Origin: Neorhizobium huautlense
GTDB taxonomy: Bacteria; Pseudomonadota; Alphaproteobacteria; Rhizobiales; Rhizobiaceae
Direction of reading: 5' to 3'
Assembly (NCBI RefSeq): GCF_030811685.1
Contig: NZ_JAUSRF010000016.1
Location: forward strand, 44,202 to 108,201
Length of the DNA stretch: 64,000 bases
Part shown: piece after piece, positions 24,313 through 33,014 of the stretch
How positions within the stretch are numbered: the first letter of the stretch is position 1
How the letters are laid out: every line of letters begins with the position of its first letter
Made by a program: the position numbers and the translations under genes
Notes under the pieces: generated by a model
What the model saw: only the letters and a program-made list of their open reading frames with translations
Database searches by the model: none
Told to the model about the DNA's origin: nothing

Positions 24313-25815
24313 TTACTGGAGCGAAGCCCAGCATTTGATGCCCTTCTTTTTCAGGGCGTTGCAGGCGTTGACGGCCTTCTTCTGGTCATCGAAACCGCCG
24401 AAACGGGCGCGATAAAGCTGGCTGCCATTGCTGTTGACCGCGACCGTGAAGGGTTTTGCGCCCCGCAGCGCGCTGCCGCCCTTGTCCTGTGCGCTGGAAA
24501 GAAGGTCCATCGCCATGTCGCGGTTCGGTGAGACGCCGATCTGTACGACCCAGCCGGCAATCTCTTGTGCCGTCGCGGCCTGACGGTCGTTGCGGGTCGA
24601 TGCGGTAGTGACGGAATCGGTTACGGTTGCGACCTGCTGTTCGCCGGTCGGCTCGCGCAGGTAACCGGCAGCGGGCGCCAGACCGCGCGGCGGAACCGGT
24701 GCGTTATTGGCGATGACCGAGGAAACGGCATCACGTGCGCCACGCGATTTCGGCTCGGCTGCATAGGCCGATGCACCCGGAACCTTCTGCTCATAACGAG
24801 TTTCAGGCGTAGGGCCGGCATTCGGCAGGTCCATGGAGGCCAGCTGACGGACATCGACCGACGGTGCGCTCGGCTTCGGCACATCCCTGACAGGAAGCGA
24901 AGGGGCCGGCGCCGTCTGGGCGATCAGGTTGCTGTTGCCGCCGCGCGAAGCCTGCGGAAGGTAGGTGGCGACGAGCTTGCGCATCTGGGCGTCACGAGCG
25001 GCGCTGCCCTTGGCACCGAGAATGACGGCGACGATCGAGCGGCCATCGAGCTGTGCCGAGGTGGCAAGGTTGCTGCCGGCAGCGCGCGTATAACCGGTCT
25101 TGATGCCGTCAACGCCCTTCACATTGCCGACGAGGCGGTTGTGATTGCCGATGACCTGCTTGCCGAAGCGGAAGCTGCGGGTGTTGAAGTAACCGTAATA
25201 CTGCGGAAAATGCTGACGCAGCGCGATGCCGAGGCGAGCCTGATCGCGGGCCGTCGTCATCTGCGCGGTGTTCGGCAGGCCGTGGGCATTGCGATAGGTG
25301 GTGCGCGTCATGCCGAGCGCACGGGCCTTGTTGGTCATCATCTGCGCGAAACGGGCCTCGGAGCCGCCGAGGAATTCACCCATGGCCGTCGACATGTCGT
25401 TGGCGGAGCGGGTGACGAGCGACAGGATGACCTGTTCGACCGTGATGGACCCGCCCGGGCGTACACCAAGCTTCGACGGAGGCTCGGAAGCCGCATGCGC
25501 CGAAACCGGAACCTTGTCGCTCAGCGAAATCTTGCCGGCTTCCAGCGCCTCGAAGGCGAGGTAAAGCGTCATCATCTTGGTGAGCGATGCCGGATAACGA
25601 AGGCTGTCGGCGTCGTCGTTGTAAAGGACCTTGCCGGTTTTTGCGTCAACGACGATGCCGGCGTATTTGGCGGCGAGAGCGGGACTGACGAAAATCGTCG
25701 ACGCTACGATCGCTGCCACAAACCGACCAGCGACCCGGGCGGTTTTCGATGCGCCATCCTTGGGGAGAGATGAACTGAAGAAGGTTTTCAACACGCCTGC
25801 ACTCGCTGCTTGCAA
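24313..25815 (-). CDS. D-alanyl-D-alanine carboxypeptidase with SPOR domain
   Basis: A periplasmic low-molecular-weight penicillin-binding protein that trims peptidoglycan pentapeptides. The 500 residues begin with a long signal sequence ending near SPALAA (about 48). The serine-protease motifs are SLTK at 77-80, SAN at 137-139 and KTG at 239-241. A Pro/Ser-rich linker follows (about 270-415), then a C-terminal SPOR domain (AGWVVQIGVSPNRDMAMDLL to the end), which binds denuded glycan at the septum. This DacC-like plus SPOR layout is typical of Rhizobiales. Confidence 0.93.
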   Translation of the reverse strand: MQAASAGVLKTFFSSSLPKDGASKTARVAGRFVAAIVASTIFVSPALAAKYAGIVVDAKTGKVLYNDDADSLRYPASLTKMMTLYLAFEALEAGKISLSDKVPVSAHAASEPPSKLGVRPGGSITVEQVILSLVTRSANDMSTAMGEFLGGSEARFAQMMTNKARALGMTRTTYRNAHGLPNTAQMTTARDQARLGIALRQHFPQYYGYFNTRSFRFGKQVIGNHNRLVGNVKGVDGIKTGYTRAAGSNLATSAQLDGRSIVAVILGAKGSAARDAQMRKLVATYLPQASRGGNSNLIAQTAPAPSLPVRDVPKPSAPSVDVRQLASMDLPNAGPTPETRYEQKVPGASAYAAEPKSRGARDAVSSVIANNAPVPPRGLAPAAGYLREPTGEQQVATVTDSVTTASTRNDRQAATAQEIAGWVVQIGVSPNRDMAMDLLSSAQDKGGSALRGAKPFTVAVNSNGSQLYRARFGGFDDQKKAVNACNALKKKGIKCWASLQ

Positions 25816-25939
25816 CTCGATGGTAAAAGGTCCGGTCGCGCCCCCGCAGCGTGCCGTTGCCGATCACATTAGGTCAGCAGCGTTACCAACTCGTTTATGA
25901 TGAAGCTGCCCTTGCGGCATTTCGTCGAATTTTAGCGGT

Positions 25940-26710
25940 TTATTGCGCTGCTTTTCGGGGTGAGACCCGTTCCTGTACAAACCGGGCAATCGCGGCATCA
26001 ATATGAGCCCAGTCGCGCAAAAGTGTCGGCGAGAAGCGATAAAGCACGGTCAGGTCCTGGCCGGCGCGGATGTCCCGCTGGCAACTGGCGCTGTTCGTGG
26101 CTGCAAGCGATGTTGTCTGAGAGGTTGTTTGGCCGGCTGCCGTTTGGCGCGGCATCAGGCAGCGCACTGCGTAGGCGTCTGCGCCGGGCTGCTGCGCCGT
26201 GAGGATGACCTCGTCGCCATAACCGCTGTCAGCGCGCAGGTGGTGGGCGGTCAGGCCAAAGGGGCCGGGCAGGGAATCGCCATCGAACAGGCGCGAATAG
26301 ATCGGCTCGACCCGACCGGACATGTCGCGCGACATGGTGCTTTGCGACAGTTGCAGGAAGATCAACCCGTCGGCGCTGCCCGAATCGTCGAAGCGCCTTT
26401 TCTGGCCGACGCTATAGCCCTGCATTTCCGGCCAGGTGAGATAGAGATCGATGCGTTTGCTGTCACCCGCATGGCGTTGTTCGGCGAATCGGATCGTATT
26501 GGCCGGCAGGCGCAATTCGTCCTGACCGATACGGACGATGATTTGCTCCCTGCTGTCGCTGTGGCTGCCCAGCGCCAGTCTGGGGCCGATCCAGCTGGCG
26601 CCGAGGCTGATGGCGAAGGTGGCGGCCGCCATCAGCGCAAGCGCTGCGGTTATGCCGAGCGCCATGCGATTGCTGATCAACGGTTCCTGATAATCGTCCT
26701 GCTGCGCCAT
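25940..26710 (-). CDS. Single-pass membrane protein, unknown
   Basis: A 256-residue protein of no family I can name. After 16 cytoplasmic residues there is one TM (MALGITAALALMAAATFAIS), so the rest lies outside the membrane. The extracytoplasmic part has IIVRIGQDELRLPANTIRF and DLYLTWPEMQGYS, and two cysteines (AVRCLMPR and ASCQRDIRAG). The ATG at 26710 is chosen because upstream in-frame residues overlap a terminator and lack coding character. It follows the cysteine peptidase gene with its own terminator in between. Confidence 0.76.
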   Translation of the reverse strand: MAQQDDYQEPLISNRMALGITAALALMAAATFAISLGASWIGPRLALGSHSDSREQIIVRIGQDELRLPANTIRFAEQRHAGDSKRIDLYLTWPEMQGYSVGQKRRFDDSGSADGLIFLQLSQSTMSRDMSGRVEPIYSRLFDGDSLPGPFGLTAHHLRADSGYGDEVILTAQQPGADAYAVRCLMPRQTAAGQTTSQTTSLAATNSASCQRDIRAGQDLTVLYRFSPTLLRDWAHIDAAIARFVQERVSPRKAAQ

Positions 26711-26775
26711 GGTGACCTGCCTGCTGTTGTTGATCCATGGCAGAACAGGCTTGCGCGAAGCAGGCCGGGAGAACG

Positions 26776-26810
26776 AAAAAAGTCCGGCACCATGTTTCCA
26801 TGGGCCGGAC
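26776..26810 (-). terminator. Terminator of the cysteine peptidase gene
   Basis: On the minus strand GTCCGGC-CCATG (26810-26799) pairs with CATGG-GCCGGAC (26794-26782) around GAAA, followed by TTTTTTCG. It ends the peptidase transcript 28 bases after its stop. Confidence 0.9.
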
Positions 26811-26837
26811 AAGCTTTCAGTGAGGGTGTTGCAAAAC

Positions 26838-27446
26838 TTACTGGCTGACGCTGCCGACTGCGATGGCGCGGCCATCCTGCAGCTTGACCCAGCGGCCCGG
26901 ATCTTCGTTCGACTGGCGCTTCAGGTAGGTGTATTCGGTATCGGCCCAGAGCATGACCTTGTTGCGCATGTTGTCGAGGATGAAATCACCACGATCGGTG
27001 CGCACGGTCAGCACGGCGTGGCCTTCGCCATTCGGCTGCAGCACGACGGTGATCAGCAGGGAAGAGGCATCAAAACCCTTCTGCATGAGCATCTTGCGCT
27101 TGAAGAGAACAAAGTCCTCGCAGTCGCCGACCGTGGTCGGATAGGCCCACTTTTCCTCGACGCCGTAGATTTCCATGTCGGTCATCGGCTGGATGGCGGT
27201 GTTGACGGTGTAGTTGACGTCGAGCAGCGTGCGCCACTTGTCTTCAGTCAGTGCAATCGCACCGCGGTCGCCATTGGTGCGAACGCATTCGCTGCGATAG
27301 ATCTTGCAGAATTCGTAATGCCCGATCGGCGGATTGGCCTGACCGATGACCTTCATTGCGCCATTGGCTGCGAATGTGGACTGCGCCTGAAAGAGGGCGA
27401 TGAAGGTGGCGATAGCGGCGATCACCAGGGCTGTGCTCTTCGTCAT
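26838..27446 (-). CDS. Bacterial transglutaminase-like cysteine peptidase (LapG-like)
   Basis: A 202-residue exported protein with a signal peptide (MTKSTALVIAAIATFIALFQ, cleavage near STFAA). The BTLCP triad is visible: Cys109 in VGDCEDF, His143 in GEGHAVL and Asp154/158 in DFILDNM. The fold is shared with LapG, the periplasmic protease that cleaves large adhesins under c-di-GMP control. No LapD or adhesin gene is adjacent, so substrate is unknown. The 516-base AT-rich region upstream has several palindromes. Confidence 0.88.
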   Translation of the reverse strand: MTKSTALVIAAIATFIALFQAQSTFAANGAMKVIGQANPPIGHYEFCKIYRSECVRTNGDRGAIALTEDKWRTLLDVNYTVNTAIQPMTDMEIYGVEEKWAYPTTVGDCEDFVLFKRKMLMQKGFDASSLLITVVLQPNGEGHAVLTVRTDRGDFILDNMRNKVMLWADTEYTYLKRQSNEDPGRWVKLQDGRAIAVGSVSQ

Positions 27447-27811
27447 TTTTCTTGTCTCCCCGTTGGTGAGGAGACAATCGCAGCAAGGTTTTGATCCGGC
27501 GGAAAATACCGTCGTAAAAACAAATGCTTATTTGAATTCAATGCAGATAAAACACGCAGAGAATTAGACGAAAATTCGAAGCGATTTTGCGCTAAATTTA
27601 GTTCAAATTTGAACAATCATTGTCGTGTCGTAAATTTGGTGAGGCTCTATCTTTCTGATTTATTTGTGCTTTTGTCGGTTTCGACGGTATCGGAGCAAGT
27701 CTTGCCTGAGTGGTTGGAGGCCGAGCGTGCTGTCATGCTAAATCGCTCGTAAACCTTGTTTGGCAGGAGCTTGGTCACTGTTTCAGGCTGGTACGCCCCG
27801 ATTTCGGACGC

Positions 27812-27841
27812 AAAAAAATCGTTCCGAAACGAGATTTTTTT
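27812..27841. terminator. Bidirectional terminator-like hairpin in a gene-free gap
   Basis: A seven-base A run, then TCGTT (27819-27823) pairing with AACGA (27828-27832), then GA and seven T. On the minus strand T7 follows the stem directly. It is 61 bases past the PilZ-gene terminator, so it must end something else. Confidence 0.55.
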
Positions 27842-27896
27842 CTCAGATGCCTGCATTTTTCTCGAATTTGATCCGGCGCGCTGCCGAAACGGCACG

Positions 27897-27923
27897 AAAA
27901 AGCCGGCGGTTTGAGCCGCCGGC
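27897..27923 (-). terminator. Terminator of the PilZ gene
   Basis: On the minus strand GCCGGCGG (27923-27916), loop CTCAAA, CCGCCGGC (27909-27902), then TTTTTCG. A strong eight-base GC stem 40 bases after the stop. Confidence 0.92.
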
Positions 27924-27962
27924 GGGGTAGGTTGTTAAGGCTTCAAGGCGCGATTGCGGCGC

Positions 27963-28574
27963 TTACAGGAAGGCCCGCAGCGACTCGCGCGACTGGACGG
28001 AAGCGAATTCGATCGCCACACCTTCGATGAAGTGGCGCACGATGCGGCCGCGCATGTTGCCAAGCATGACCGGCGTGCCGAGTGCCGGGCGGATCTCGAT
28101 ATCGATGGCGGCGCCCGACAGCGAAAGGTCAACGATCTTGCACGGATACTTGCGGCCGTCGTCCAGCACGATCTCGGTGCGGGTAATGCGCGGTGTCAGA
28201 CGATCGTGGCGACGATCTTCCGGCAGGCCGAGTTCATGCTTGTTGGCAAGCCAGGTCAGCTGTGCCGCCAGCTTTTCACGTTTGCGGTCGGTGGCGTTGA
28301 TGGACATGTAGAAGCCATCGGCGGTGACGCCGATGACATTGCCTTCGATGCGGCCGAGGTTTTCGATATAGGCAATCACCCGCTCGTTCGCCGACGGGCG
28401 CGCTTCGCAGGAAAAGACCACATCGCCCGGAGACATTTCCACTGCAGTGCAGGGAAATTCTTCATGGCTCTCGAGCATGAGTCGGCCGCTCATTCCGACG
28501 GTCACCCGCTGGAAGGCGCGCTCCTGTGCGCCCTGGGGTGGTGTCGATGGTTGAGCTGGCTGGAAAGAGTACAT
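27963..28574 (-). CDS. Double PilZ-domain protein
   Basis: A 203-residue cytoplasmic protein with two PilZ-like domains. The second (about 120-200) has both c-di-GMP-binding motifs, RRHDR at 121-125 and DLSLSG at 149-154. The first (about 18-95) has a degraded RAFQR and no clear D/NxSxxG, so it is probably a non-binding copy. PilZ proteins transmit c-di-GMP to motility or surface functions. The BTLCP peptidase and a PAS protein on either side may be functionally linked, by inference. Confidence 0.88.
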   Translation of the reverse strand: MYSFQPAQPSTPPQGAQERAFQRVTVGMSGRLMLESHEEFPCTAVEMSPGDVVFSCEARPSANERVIAYIENLGRIEGNVIGVTADGFYMSINATDRKREKLAAQLTWLANKHELGLPEDRRHDRLTPRITRTEIVLDDGRKYPCKIVDLSLSGAAIDIEIRPALGTPVMLGNMRGRIVRHFIEGVAIEFASVQSRESLRAFL

Positions 28575-28677
28575 GCTCGTTCTCTCAAGTCGCGATGCGC
28601 AGTTTATAAAATGTCATGATGCCCATTATGCGCCGAGTGGTGCAGGGCGCTGTAATGGATATCGCATCGCGGTTAAT

Positions 28678-28687
28678 AGAACGTTCT
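28678..28687. promoter_or_regulatory. AGAACGTTCT palindrome upstream of the PilZ gene
   Basis: A perfect ten-base palindrome in the 123-base gap between the PAS-protein gene and the PilZ gene, both on minus. It is close to the PAS stop and about 104 bases before the PilZ start, so its role is uncertain. Confidence 0.3.
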
Positions 28688-28697
28688 GATTGCGTTG

Positions 28698-29294
28698 TCA
28701 GCTTCTTCCGGAAAGCCCGTCATCTACTATTTCTATCGAAAGAAGACGTCGCATGAAGCGGGTAAAACCCTGTCCATCGGCGGGAATTTCCGCCGTTTCC
28801 TCTGCGATACTGCGCGACTCACCTGCATAAAGGCAGGATATCGTCTCAAGTGCGGCACTGTTGCGAGGGCGGCGGGGCAATATCGCACCGAGTATGCGGT
28901 CTGCCTGGGCTGCGCCGGAGCGCATCGGCAGGAGAATCATCTGGTAGTCATGGTTGCACTCGGCGCCGACACCGCTGATGTCGGTCACCATCGGTTTGCT
29001 GCGGGCCAGCATGGCATCTATGCCAAGCCCCGCCTGGCGGCGCTGCGACCGGTGCCAGAGGCAGGTGAAAGGCCGGCCGCGAAGCTCATGGCCGAAAAGC
29101 CCGCAAAGGCGCGTGCCGGCAAGGCGGAAAGACATCACGCCGGCGTCGTTTTTTCCGAGAATAAAAAGATCGGGCAGCATGTGGCGAACGCGTGCGGGTT
29201 CGAATTCCCGCTGTTGCGGGATCGTGCCATCGCGTTTCAGTTCAAGCCAATAGCTGAATAATTCGTTTCCTGCTTCAGTCTGCATCGTACTCAT
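28698..29294 (-). CDS. PAS domain protein (PAS_5 type)
   Basis: A 198-residue soluble protein with one PAS domain of the PAS_5 group found in alphaproteobacteria. The pattern LFSYWLELKRDGTIPQQREFEP, MLPDLFILGKNDAGVMSFRLAGTRLCGLFGHELRG is typical. It has no output domain, so it should act by binding a partner. It is upstream of the PilZ gene on the same strand but 120 bases away. Related single-PAS proteins occur near motility and c-di-GMP genes, which makes a link plausible. Confidence 0.85.
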   Translation of the reverse strand: MSTMQTEAGNELFSYWLELKRDGTIPQQREFEPARVRHMLPDLFILGKNDAGVMSFRLAGTRLCGLFGHELRGRPFTCLWHRSQRRQAGLGIDAMLARSKPMVTDISGVGAECNHDYQMILLPMRSGAAQADRILGAILPRRPRNSAALETISCLYAGESRSIAEETAEIPADGQGFTRFMRRLLSIEIVDDGLSGRS

Positions 29295-29442
29295 GTGTCT
29301 TATTACGGAACAAGATTCATTCTTTCCCGAGCCCTTGTGGTTACCGTAGCGAAAACCATGCCAAGTCCGCGTCAGCCGAGTGGCTGCTTCCGTTCAACCT
29401 CTCTGTCCTGTAAGGCTGGTGAGGAAAACGAGCAGGTGATTG

Positions 29443-30198
29443 ATGAGCGACAGACCGGATGTGCCAGCCCCGTCAGCGGCAGATGATGACCTGAGAGACG
29501 TCGAGATGGTGCAGGAAGACGAAGGCCGGCAGCCTGTCTTTAATCTGCCGGGCGTTCTCACTGCGACCGTGCTGCTGCTGGCCGGCATCTATCTGGTCGA
29601 TGCCTATCTTCTTTCGGACGACTGGCGCGAATGGGTTCTGGTGAATTTCGCATTCATTCCGCTTCGTTACCTCTATCCCTTTGCAGATGAAGGCATGCGG
29701 CAGATCTGGACGCCGTTCACCTATTCGCTGATGCATGGCAGCATGCAGCATCTGCTGTTCAACGGGCTCTGGCTTGTCGCATTCGGCGCTCCGGTTGTCC
29801 GCCGCATCGGCGCCATGCGTTATCTCGTCTTCTGGGTGCTTTCCGCTGCTGCTGCGGCCTTTTTCCATGCGGGTCTCAACTGGGGTGAGCCGACGGTTCT
29901 GATCGGCGCATCAGGCATGATTTCGGCATTGATGGGCGCTGCCTGCCGCTTTGCCTTTCCGCGTCATGGTGGTTACGACCGCACGTTCGGCCATCTTTAT
30001 CCGCGCCAATCGATCATCGGTTCTCTTCGGAACCGCACGGTCGCCGTCTTTGTGGGCCTGTGGTTTGCCGGCAACATCCTGGTCGCAGTCGGGTTGCCAT
30101 TGATCGATGCCGGGTCCGATGCGATCGCCTGGGATGCGCATATCGGTGGTTTTCTGTTTGGTTACCTGCTGTTCGGCCTGTTCGATCGCGTGCGATAG
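29443..30198 (+). CDS. Rhomboid-family intramembrane serine protease
   Basis: A 251-residue membrane protease with six or more TMs. The catalytic dyad is Ser157 in GASG and His233 in WDAHIGGFLFG. SLMHGSMQHLLFNGLWL carries the conserved HxxxN oxyanion residues. The cytoplasmic N-terminus is acidic (ADDDLRDVEMVQEDEG). ATG at 29443 is preferred to the TTG one codon earlier because AGGTG is well spaced. Its substrate is unknown. Confidence 0.92.
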   Translation: MSDRPDVPAPSAADDDLRDVEMVQEDEGRQPVFNLPGVLTATVLLLAGIYLVDAYLLSDDWREWVLVNFAFIPLRYLYPFADEGMRQIWTPFTYSLMHGSMQHLLFNGLWLVAFGAPVVRRIGAMRYLVFWVLSAAAAAFFHAGLNWGEPTVLIGASGMISALMGAACRFAFPRHGGYDRTFGHLYPRQSIIGSLRNRTVAVFVGLWFAGNILVAVGLPLIDAGSDAIAWDAHIGGFLFGYLLFGLFDRVR

Positions 30199-30332
30199 AC
30201 GCGGCCTTTTCACGAAATCTTGCTTTTGAACCTGCGAACGGGCACCATCCCTATGGTTGCGGCGCCTGCCGGGGAGGGCTTTTGGCGCTGTGACGATGTG
30301 GTGAGACGCAAAAGAAACGTGAGGAGAGAACC

Positions 30333-30767
30333 ATGCCCCAGACAGTCAAGAGCATGCTGGATGCCAAGGGTCGCAACGTTGTTGCGGTCAGCCGCGACCA
30401 GACCCTGAGCGAGGTCGCCACCATCCTCAATGAAAAGCAGATCGGTGCCGTCGTGGTGACAAGCCTCGAAGGCCGTATCGCCGGCATTTTTACGGAACGT
30501 GATCTGGTGCGGGCGATAGCGCGCGAAGGTGCGGCCGTGCTGGAAAAGCCGGTATCGTCCTCGATGACGACGAGTGTCACCCACTGTCGCGAGGACAATA
30601 CGGACGACGAGCTCATGGAAATCATGACCGCCGGTCGTTTTCGTCACGTGCCGGTGGAGGCCGATGGCACACTGGTCGGCATCATCTCGATCGGTGACGT
30701 GGTGAAATCGCGCATCAGCGAGATCGAACACGAGGCCGAACAGATCAAGGCCTATATCGCTGGGTAA
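30333..30767 (+). CDS. CBS-domain pair protein
   Basis: A 144-residue protein made of two CBS domains (TVKSMLDAKGRNVVAVSRDQ and VSSSMTTSVTHCREDNTDDE), a module that binds adenosyl ligands such as AMP, ATP or NADH. Stand-alone CBS proteins of this type are regulatory in other bacteria. GAGGAGAG lies six bases before the ATG. The stop at 30767 abuts the stop of the convergent patatin gene at 30768. Confidence 0.9.
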   Translation: MPQTVKSMLDAKGRNVVAVSRDQTLSEVATILNEKQIGAVVVTSLEGRIAGIFTERDLVRAIAREGAAVLEKPVSSSMTTSVTHCREDNTDDELMEIMTAGRFRHVPVEADGTLVGIISIGDVVKSRISEIEHEAEQIKAYIAG

Positions 30768-31745
30768 TTAGCGGGCGCAGATTTCCTGCATGCGCTTCAA
30801 TGCGCCGATCTGCGCCTTGGTTTCTTCGTAACCGCGCCGGATGGCTTCACCGGCGCGGTGAAATTCCGACAGACCGATATCGCTGAGGCGCGGATGCAGC
30901 GCCAGATCCGGCGGATCACCGGCGAGACGGGCGCGAGAAATGCGCTCCTGGATGATGTTGAAGGCCTGGACCATCGTGCCGGTCATGCTGATGCGGCTGG
31001 CGGCGCGACCGCCGGCATCATCCATGCGCTGGCGCTGCTCGATTTCCTGAATGCTGGCATTGTGGCGCACCACGGCGGCGCGGCCAAAGATATCGTAATT
31101 GAGATTGACGCCGACGACGAGCGGCTGCTCGTAGGCACGGCAGACGGAGGTCGGTACCGGATTGACCAGCGCGCCATCGACCAGCGTGCGGTTGTTGCAT
31201 TTGACCGGTTCGAAAATGCCGGGCAGGGCGTAAGAGGCGCGCAGGCCCGTGATCAGCGAGCCGCTGGCGATCCAGACTTCGTGACCGCTCTGCAATTCGG
31301 TGGCGACGGCAACGAACGGACGGCTCAGGTCCTCGATGGCGATGCCTTCCATATGTTCCTGCATGCGCTTGGTGAGCCGCATGCCGCCGAACAGACCGCC
31401 GCCGCCGATCGTCAGATCCAGCAGGCCGGCAATGCGGCGCATGGTGAGCGAACGGGCAAAACTTTCCAGTTCATCCAGCTTGCCGGCCAGATAACAGCCG
31501 CCGACCAGAGCACCGATCGAGGTGCCGGCAATCATGCCGACCTCGATGCCTTCTTCGTCCAGAGCGCGCAGCACGCCGATATGCGCCCAGCCACGCGCGG
31601 CGCCGCCGCCAAGGGCAAGCGCGATCTTGGCCTTGCGGTGCTGCTGATTTTCAGGAGGTCTGGGAGGAGCATCGAGAACAGCAACACCTCCGCTATCCGA
31701 TGCTGGTGCGGGGGGCGGTGTGTTTCTGTTCCAGGACCAGTTCAT
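30768..31745 (-). CDS. Patatin-like phospholipase
   Basis: A 325-residue lipid acyl hydrolase. GGGAARGWAHIGVLRAL at residues 46-62 is the oxyanion loop, GTSIG at 74-78 holds the nucleophile Ser76, and DGALVNP gives Asp190 of the dyad (DGG changed to DGA, as often seen in bacteria). The first 38 residues are Pro-rich and disordered. ATG at 31745 is chosen over 31775 because it has GGAG at a fair distance. Role unknown; related proteins hydrolyse membrane lipids. Confidence 0.9.
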   Translation of the reverse strand: MNWSWNRNTPPPAPASDSGGVAVLDAPPRPPENQQHRKAKIALALGGGAARGWAHIGVLRALDEEGIEVGMIAGTSIGALVGGCYLAGKLDELESFARSLTMRRIAGLLDLTIGGGGLFGGMRLTKRMQEHMEGIAIEDLSRPFVAVATELQSGHEVWIASGSLITGLRASYALPGIFEPVKCNNRTLVDGALVNPVPTSVCRAYEQPLVVGVNLNYDIFGRAAVVRHNASIQEIEQRQRMDDAGGRAASRISMTGTMVQAFNIIQERISRARLAGDPPDLALHPRLSDIGLSEFHRAGEAIRRGYEETKAQIGALKRMQEICAR

Positions 31746-31917
31746 GTCTTTCGCGTCTCCTCCACGCCAGATCATCGACCCAGATGACCATTAGGCTCCC
31801 GAATGCGTTTCGAAAGTATTGATCAATGGCAAATGTGACAGGAAACGGGACGGAGCGAAGATTCGTTCCTTGAGAACCGTTGGCCGGCAGGCCCGATCGG
31901 CCCCAAGCCGGGATTGC

Positions 31918-32448
31918 CTAACTGCCCTTGAGGCGTCCTTTCAATCTTTCGGTCCAACTGTTTCCCCAGAGATTGGGTTGGAGCCTCATCAATGATGTTT
32001 CGCAACCGCTATCCCATGGGAACCGCCCGCTGCGATCCGCCCACACAAGCTGGAGAACCGGAAACTCGGCGCTTTTATAAAACCAGTCACTTGATTGAAG
32101 ATATTGTGTCGCCGTATGCCGCGGCACGGGGAGGAGATAGACGACTTCACCTGCGAGAATACCCTCAACAGGCTCTCCGACCGCGAAATGATCTCCCGCT
32201 CGCGCCCTTCTGAACATCTGCCCAAAGACGTCATGGGATAGTTGGGGTGGGAAATCGAACACAACCACTTCGGGCTGTTCCAATGTCAGCCAAAATCCGG
32301 TTGTGTAGCTGAATGCGGGATCGCCGTTATCGTCCGCGCCAACGGATGTGGTCTGCCATCCATGCTTCTTTACGCTTTCGATCAGGTCGACCTCGTAGGT
32401 CGTCGGGTCTATGGGCGGATCGCTGATGACGGTCTTTAAAACAGGCAT
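31918..32448 (-). CDS. DUF4262 domain protein
   Basis: A 176-residue conserved protein of unknown function. The family marks are ESVKKHGWQTTSVGADDNGDPAFSYTTGFW near the N-terminus, PEVVVFDFPPQ and a FPVLQLVWADRSGRFPWDSGC end motif. The gene and its flanks look less GC-rich than neighbours, a possible sign of later acquisition. DUF4262 proteins are often scattered and single, as here. Confidence 0.85.
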   Translation of the reverse strand: MPVLKTVISDPPIDPTTYEVDLIESVKKHGWQTTSVGADDNGDPAFSYTTGFWLTLEQPEVVVFDFPPQLSHDVFGQMFRRARAGDHFAVGEPVEGILAGEVVYLLPVPRHTATQYLQSSDWFYKSAEFPVLQLVWADRSGRFPWDSGCETSLMRLQPNLWGNSWTERLKGRLKGS

Positions 32449-32540
32449 GCTGGACCCCTATCGCTATAGATGGCCTTCCACGATCGCTACGTTACGGCGC
32501 CGACGGGAATGGCGCAAAGGCATTGGTTCCTGTTCGTTCC

Positions 32541-32990
32541 TCAGCTGGCGTACACGCTATCGGGATCGAAATGGCGGTCGTCATCGGCGATTTCGACGAT
32601 GGCCTTGCCGTCGGCTTCCTTCACCGTGCGATAGAAGCAGGAGCGGCGGCCGGTGTGGCAGCTGGCATCATGGCCGGCGACGCGCACCTTCAGCCAGACG
32701 GCATCCTGATCGCAATCGGTGCGAAGTTCCTCGACCGTCTGCAGATTGCCGGAGGTCTCGCCCTTCTTCCAGATTTTTGCACGCGAACGGCTGTAATAAT
32801 GGGCGATGCCGGTCTCGATCGTCAAAGCGAGCGCTTCCGCATTCATGTGCGCGACCATCAGCAATTCACCATCACGCACGTCGGTCACGACGGCGGTGAC
32901 GAGACCATGGGCATCGAAACGGGGGGTGAAATCGCCGTCCGCTTCGAGCGCGTGCTTGTCGGCGGACGGTGCGGCAAATGTCAGCGTCAT
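32541..32990 (-). CDS. hisI: Phosphoribosyl-AMP cyclohydrolase
   Basis: Third step of histidine synthesis, opening the adenine ring of PR-AMP. The 149-residue single-function form has AVVTDVRDGELLMVAHMNAEAL, YYSRSRAKIWKKGETSGN and the zinc motif VAGHDASCHTGRRSCFYR with one Cys at each end. Other his genes are elsewhere. It is followed upstream on minus by folE. Confidence 0.95.
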   Translation of the reverse strand: MTLTFAAPSADKHALEADGDFTPRFDAHGLVTAVVTDVRDGELLMVAHMNAEALALTIETGIAHYYSRSRAKIWKKGETSGNLQTVEELRTDCDQDAVWLKVRVAGHDASCHTGRRSCFYRTVKEADGKAIVEIADDDRHFDPDSVYAS

Positions 32991-33014
32991 AGTATACCTG
33001 CGGATCGGCAGTTT

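Larger units (their letters stand above)
27447..27962. other. Structured AT-rich gap upstream of the cysteine peptidase gene
   Basis: 516 bases with no convincing gene. It holds three perfect palindromes with AATT-type cores: TTGAATTCAA (27532-27541), CTAAATTTAG (27592-27601) and GTTCAAATTTGAAC (27601-27614). At 27812-27841 an A7 run, a TCGTT/AACGA hairpin and a T7 run form a bidirectional terminator-like element. A weak reading frame at 27647-27895 on the minus strand is not called. The gap may hold the peptidase promoter and a small RNA. Confidence 0.55.

Noticed and set aside
27647..27895. 82-residue minus-strand reading frame in the AT-rich gap
   Set aside because: No good ribosome site for the first start, unusual composition, and it spans a terminator-like hairpin. 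Not supported as a gene.
29180..29230. GGTTCGAATTCC resembling a tRNA T-arm
   Set aside because: It lies inside the PAS-protein gene and no other tRNA arms can be folded around it.
32532..32545. GTTCCTGTTCGTTC as a LexA box
   Set aside because: Alphaproteobacterial boxes need GTTC-N7-GTTC; spacing here is six and it is at the end of hisI, not a promoter.
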